A program made the position numbers and the translations under genes. A stretch of 15,985 nucleotides of DNA, from NCBI GenBank assembly GCA_013821615.1, contig JACDGQ010000017.1:1-15985 (forward strand). The letters are read 5' to 3'. Positions 13,720 through 15,985 of the stretch are shown here, in pieces (position 1 is the stretch's first letter; each line of letters opens with the position of its first letter). A model generated the notes under the pieces. The model saw only the letters and a list, made by a program, of their open reading frames with translations. It was not told the origin of the DNA and did no database searches. Source of the DNA: Planctomycetota bacterium. GTDB taxonomy: Bacteria > Planctomycetota > UBA11346.

Positions 13720-14034
13720 TTATCTCACCGTCTGCTTGATGGTGATGTCGACGCCGGCGGGGACGTCGACCTTCGAGAACACATCGTTGGTCTTGGCCGT
13801 GGGCTCGATGATCTCGATGACCCGGGCGTGGGTGCGGAGCTCGAACTGCTCACGCGACTTCTTGTCGATGTGCGGGCTCCGCTGGACGGTGAAGCGTTCG
13901 ATGTGGGTCGGCATCGGGATGGGCCCGGCGACCTTCGCACCTGTGCGCTTGGCGGTCTCGACGATGTCCTGCGCAGCCTTGTCCAGGATGCGGTGGTCAT
14001 ACGCCTCAAGACGGATCTTGATCTTTTCTTTCAC
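13720..14034 (-). CDS. rpsJ: 30S ribosomal protein S10
   Basis: A 104-residue protein, MKEKIKIRLEAYDHRILDKA, with AGPIPMPTHIERFTVQRSPH, the central S10 signature, and KSREQFELRTHARVIEIIEP. S10 is part of the 30S head and also serves as the transcription elongation factor NusE. The start codon is GTG (14034-14032), with GGAG/GGGAG 6-15 bases upstream. It is the first gene of the supercluster. No tuf, fusA or rpsG-rpsL genes lie upstream; a 408-base non-coding region and SMUG1 do. A 6-bp hairpin sits at its ribosome-binding site. Confidence 0.98.
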   Translation of the reverse strand: MKEKIKIRLEAYDHRILDKAAQDIVETAKRTGAKVAGPIPMPTHIERFTVQRSPHIDKKSREQFELRTHARVIEIIEPTAKTNDVFSKVDVPAGVDITIKQTVR

Positions 14035-14046
14035 AATCTACTCCCA

Positions 14047-14063
14047 CTCCGACGGCATCGGAG
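14047..14063. promoter_or_regulatory. stem-loop at the rpsJ ribosome-binding site
   Basis: CTCCGA (14047-14052) and TCGGAG (14058-14063) are perfectly complementary around a 5-base loop. In the transcript the stem ends about 13 bases before the GTG of rpsJ and includes a GGAG Shine-Dalgarno-like sequence, with a second GGGAG just downstream left unpaired. Translation control of the operon's first gene is plausible, but this is inference from structure only. Confidence 0.4.
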
Positions 14064-14274
14064 CCAGCACGAGGTACTGCGGTTGGCCCTGGAACTTTGG
14101 TGTTTCCGCGACCGTACGCATCGCTGCGTGCGGGAGGCGGGTGCACCGCGTGCGCTGGATGGGCTTGACTCCAGCGCACAGCCCCCAGAGGTCCAGAACC
14201 GGCAAAACCGGGCCCGTACGTGGGTGGGGAGGCGCAGGATATGGCGATCGTCCAGAGCGCAAGGGCTTTTCAGG

Positions 14275-14438
14275 AGGGGAGAAGGGGAAGGCAGGAGGGG
14301 CGGAGGGAAGAAGGGCGAATGGCCCGTACCCCCACCAAAGCTAAGCCGGCTCAAAATGCCCCTCGCTACTCCCTCTACCTGCTCTGCCTTCTGCTTTCTT
14401 CTCTGACGCCTTCCCCCTCCTGCTTCCCCTTTTCCCCT
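14275..14438. repeat. long-spaced purine/pyrimidine inverted repeat
   Basis: The purine-rich left arm 14275-14300 (AGGGGAGAAGGGGAAGG then CAGGAGGGG) is nearly the reverse complement of the pyrimidine-rich right arm 14413-14438, with one mismatch and one bulged base over about 26 bases. The arms are separated by about 112 bases. CAGGAGGGG also repeats directly within the left arm (14271-14279 and 14292-14300). AGGGGAAAAGGGGA on the minus strand of the right arm is a perfect mirror repeat. Several GGG/GGGG tracts occur on the plus strand (14276-14314). It could be a remnant small mobile or extragenic repeat, or a structured RNA or terminator between SMUG1 and rpsJ. Confidence 0.6.
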
Positions 14439-14442
14439 CTGG

Positions 14443-15165
<723 letters not shown>

Positions 15166-15325
15166 ATCGCCTGCAGGGTAGGAACGGCGGCCGAACTCCA
15201 ATAGCCCAACATCCGCTGGGCGCTCACCACCGGCAACCCCACCCCTGTGGTCCTCGACCCACCCCCCAATTCCGATTTTCGGGTTCCGGGTCCTGTGCCT
15301 CGCGCCTCCCCCAAACGATCCCCCG
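15166..15325. other. divergent intergenic spacer between SMUG1 and the CxxCC gene
   Basis: A 160-base region between two divergently transcribed genes, so promoters for both should be here. I see no clear -35/-10 pair and no strong Shine-Dalgarno for the right-hand gene. A small hairpin CCGA-TTT-TCGG lies at 15272-15282, followed by GGGTTCCGGGT. ACCAC and GTGGT (5 bp, 16-base loop) occur around 15227-15252. Confidence 0.45.
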
Positions 15326-15985
15326 ATGCTTTCCCTCGCCGCGCCGCTATGCACCCGCATGCCCAGCGACCATGCCCAGGCCGACGATGATCTGCCCAGC
15401 CTGGCTGCGGAAGCGGCGCCGCCGCGCGACCTCGACGCCGCCCTGCGCGAGCTGTTCGCGCGCACCAGGAGCCAGCAGGCACTGAACACCGCCGCGGTGA
15501 TCGCCAACACCCTGGTCCAGGGCGCCAGCGCCAGGCTCGCCGAGCATGTCGCGGCCGATGCCTGGCGGCTGATCGACGAGGTCGCCGCGCTCAGCCCGGC
15601 GCGGCCGCTGCACGAGTGCGCGCGCGGCTGCAGCTTCTGCTGCCACCAGCAGGTCAGCGTCACCCCGGCCGAAGCCCTGGCGTTGGCGGACGTGCTGCGC
15701 GAGACCTTCCCCGCGCCGTGGCTGGAGCAATTGCGCGCCATCCTCGCGCAGCGCAGCGCGCGTATCGCCGGCTTCGCCACCATGGCGGAGTACTTCGCCG
15801 CCGGCCTGCCCTGCGGCTTCCTCGGCGCCGCGGGCGAGTGCGCGATCTACGCGTGGCGGCCGGTGATGTGCCGCGGCTACCACTCGCTGTCGCGCGCGTC
15901 CTGCCAGGAGAAGTACGTCGATCCCGCGGGGCCACCGCCGGCCATCGACCGCGCCGGCCACCGCGCCGCCCAGGCGACCCTGCAG
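15326..15985 (+). CDS. YkgJ-like CxxCC cysteine-cluster protein (C-terminus beyond window)
   Basis: The first 220 codons of a plus-strand gene that runs off the right edge. The core is C102-S-F-C105-C106 followed by ECAIYAWRPVMCRGY, with C163, C172, C182 and C193. This spacing of a CxxCC motif, a later CGFL, then C.IY..RP..CR is the signature of the YkgJ family, annotated as putative zinc or iron-sulfur chelating proteins of unknown function. The N-terminal 95 residues are helical-looking and Ala-rich with no known domain and no signal peptide. ATG 15326 is the first in-frame ATG that gives the full open frame; M12 (15359) is an alternative. Neither has a Shine-Dalgarno. No role can be assigned beyond probable metal binding in the cytoplasm. 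Confidence 0.82.
   Translation, partial: MLSLAAPLCTRMPSDHAQADDDLPSLAAEAAPPRDLDAALRELFARTRSQQALNTAAVIANTLVQGASARLAEHVAADAWRLIDEVAALSPARPLHECARGCSFCCHQQVSVTPAEALALADVLRETFPAPWLEQLRAILAQRSARIAGFATMAEYFAAGLPCGFLGAAGECAIYAWRPVMCRGYHSLSRASCQEKYVDPAGPPPAIDRAGHRAAQATLQ

Larger units (their letters stand above)
14035..14442. other. non-coding region: rpsJ leader plus inverted repeat
   Basis: About 408 bases without a convincing gene. From right to left it holds the purine/pyrimidine inverted repeat, a GC-rich leader, and a hairpin at the rpsJ ribosome-binding site. The supercluster promoter should lie here. The best box pair I can find on the minus strand is TTGCGC (14262-14257) and TATCCT (14241-14236) with a short 15-base spacer, which is weak. 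A small minus-strand open frame ends at 14038, three bases before the rpsJ GTG. No obvious terminator follows SMUG1. Confidence 0.6.

Noticed and set aside
14236..14262. TTGCGC / TATCCT as the rpsJ promoter
   Set aside because: The boxes match the consensus poorly and the spacer is 15 bases. Mentioned only in the spacer description.
13069..14406. 445-codon plus-strand open frame spanning the rpsJ leader
   Set aside because: It is antisense to L3 and S10, then passes into the low-complexity repeat. No domain and no ribosome-binding site.
15166..15783. Upstream extension of the SMUG1 frame to about 446 residues
   Set aside because: SMUG1 similarity begins near the ATG at 15165. The extension is antisense to the well-supported CxxCC gene.

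Overview
The window is a GC-rich bacterial chromosome segment (roughly two thirds G+C, judged by eye) dominated by one long leftward ribosomal-protein supercluster. Twenty-seven consecutive minus-strand genes run from rpsJ (near 14.0 kb) to rplQ (near 0.64 kb), joining the S10, spc and alpha operons. The order is S10, L3, L4, L23, L2, S19, L22, S3, L16, L29, S17, L14, L24, L5, S14, S8, L6, L18, S5, L15, SecY, IF-1, L36, S13, S11, RNA polymerase alpha, L17. Gaps are mostly 1-57 bases and several genes overlap (L4/L23, L29/S17, S5/L15). A rho-independent terminator follows L17.

Taxonomy is inferred. The alpha subunit opens with MRIRWRGFELP, which I associate with Planctomycetota. L30 and S4 are absent from their usual slots. 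A SMUG1-type uracil-DNA glycosylase, a family known from planctomycetes and some other bacteria, lies next door. A planctomycete or other PVC-group member is the best guess (about 0.6).

Layout: 1-287 is the N-terminal part of a class II fructose-bisphosphate aldolase (minus strand). 288-635 is non-coding, with an AT-rich putative aldolase control region containing a perfect 7+1+7 palindrome and, at its right end, the operon terminator. 636-14034 is the supercluster. 14035-14442 is non-coding: the rpsJ leader plus a striking purine/pyrimidine inverted repeat. 14443-15165 is SMUG1 (minus). 15166-15325 is a divergent spacer. From 15326 to the right edge runs a plus-strand gene for a CxxCC cysteine-cluster protein, cut by the window end.

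Functionally the cluster supplies about half of the ribosomal proteins, initiation factor 1, the transcriptase alpha subunit and the Sec translocon channel. The flanking genes (glycolysis/Calvin-cycle aldolase, DNA uracil repair, a metal-binding cysteine protein) have no evident link to it. I see no phage, CRISPR, transposase, defence or biosynthetic system. The less ordinary signals are the inverted repeat and leader upstream of rpsJ, the hairpin in the vacant rpsD slot, the Gly/Pro-rich S5 extension, and the palindrome before the aldolase gene.
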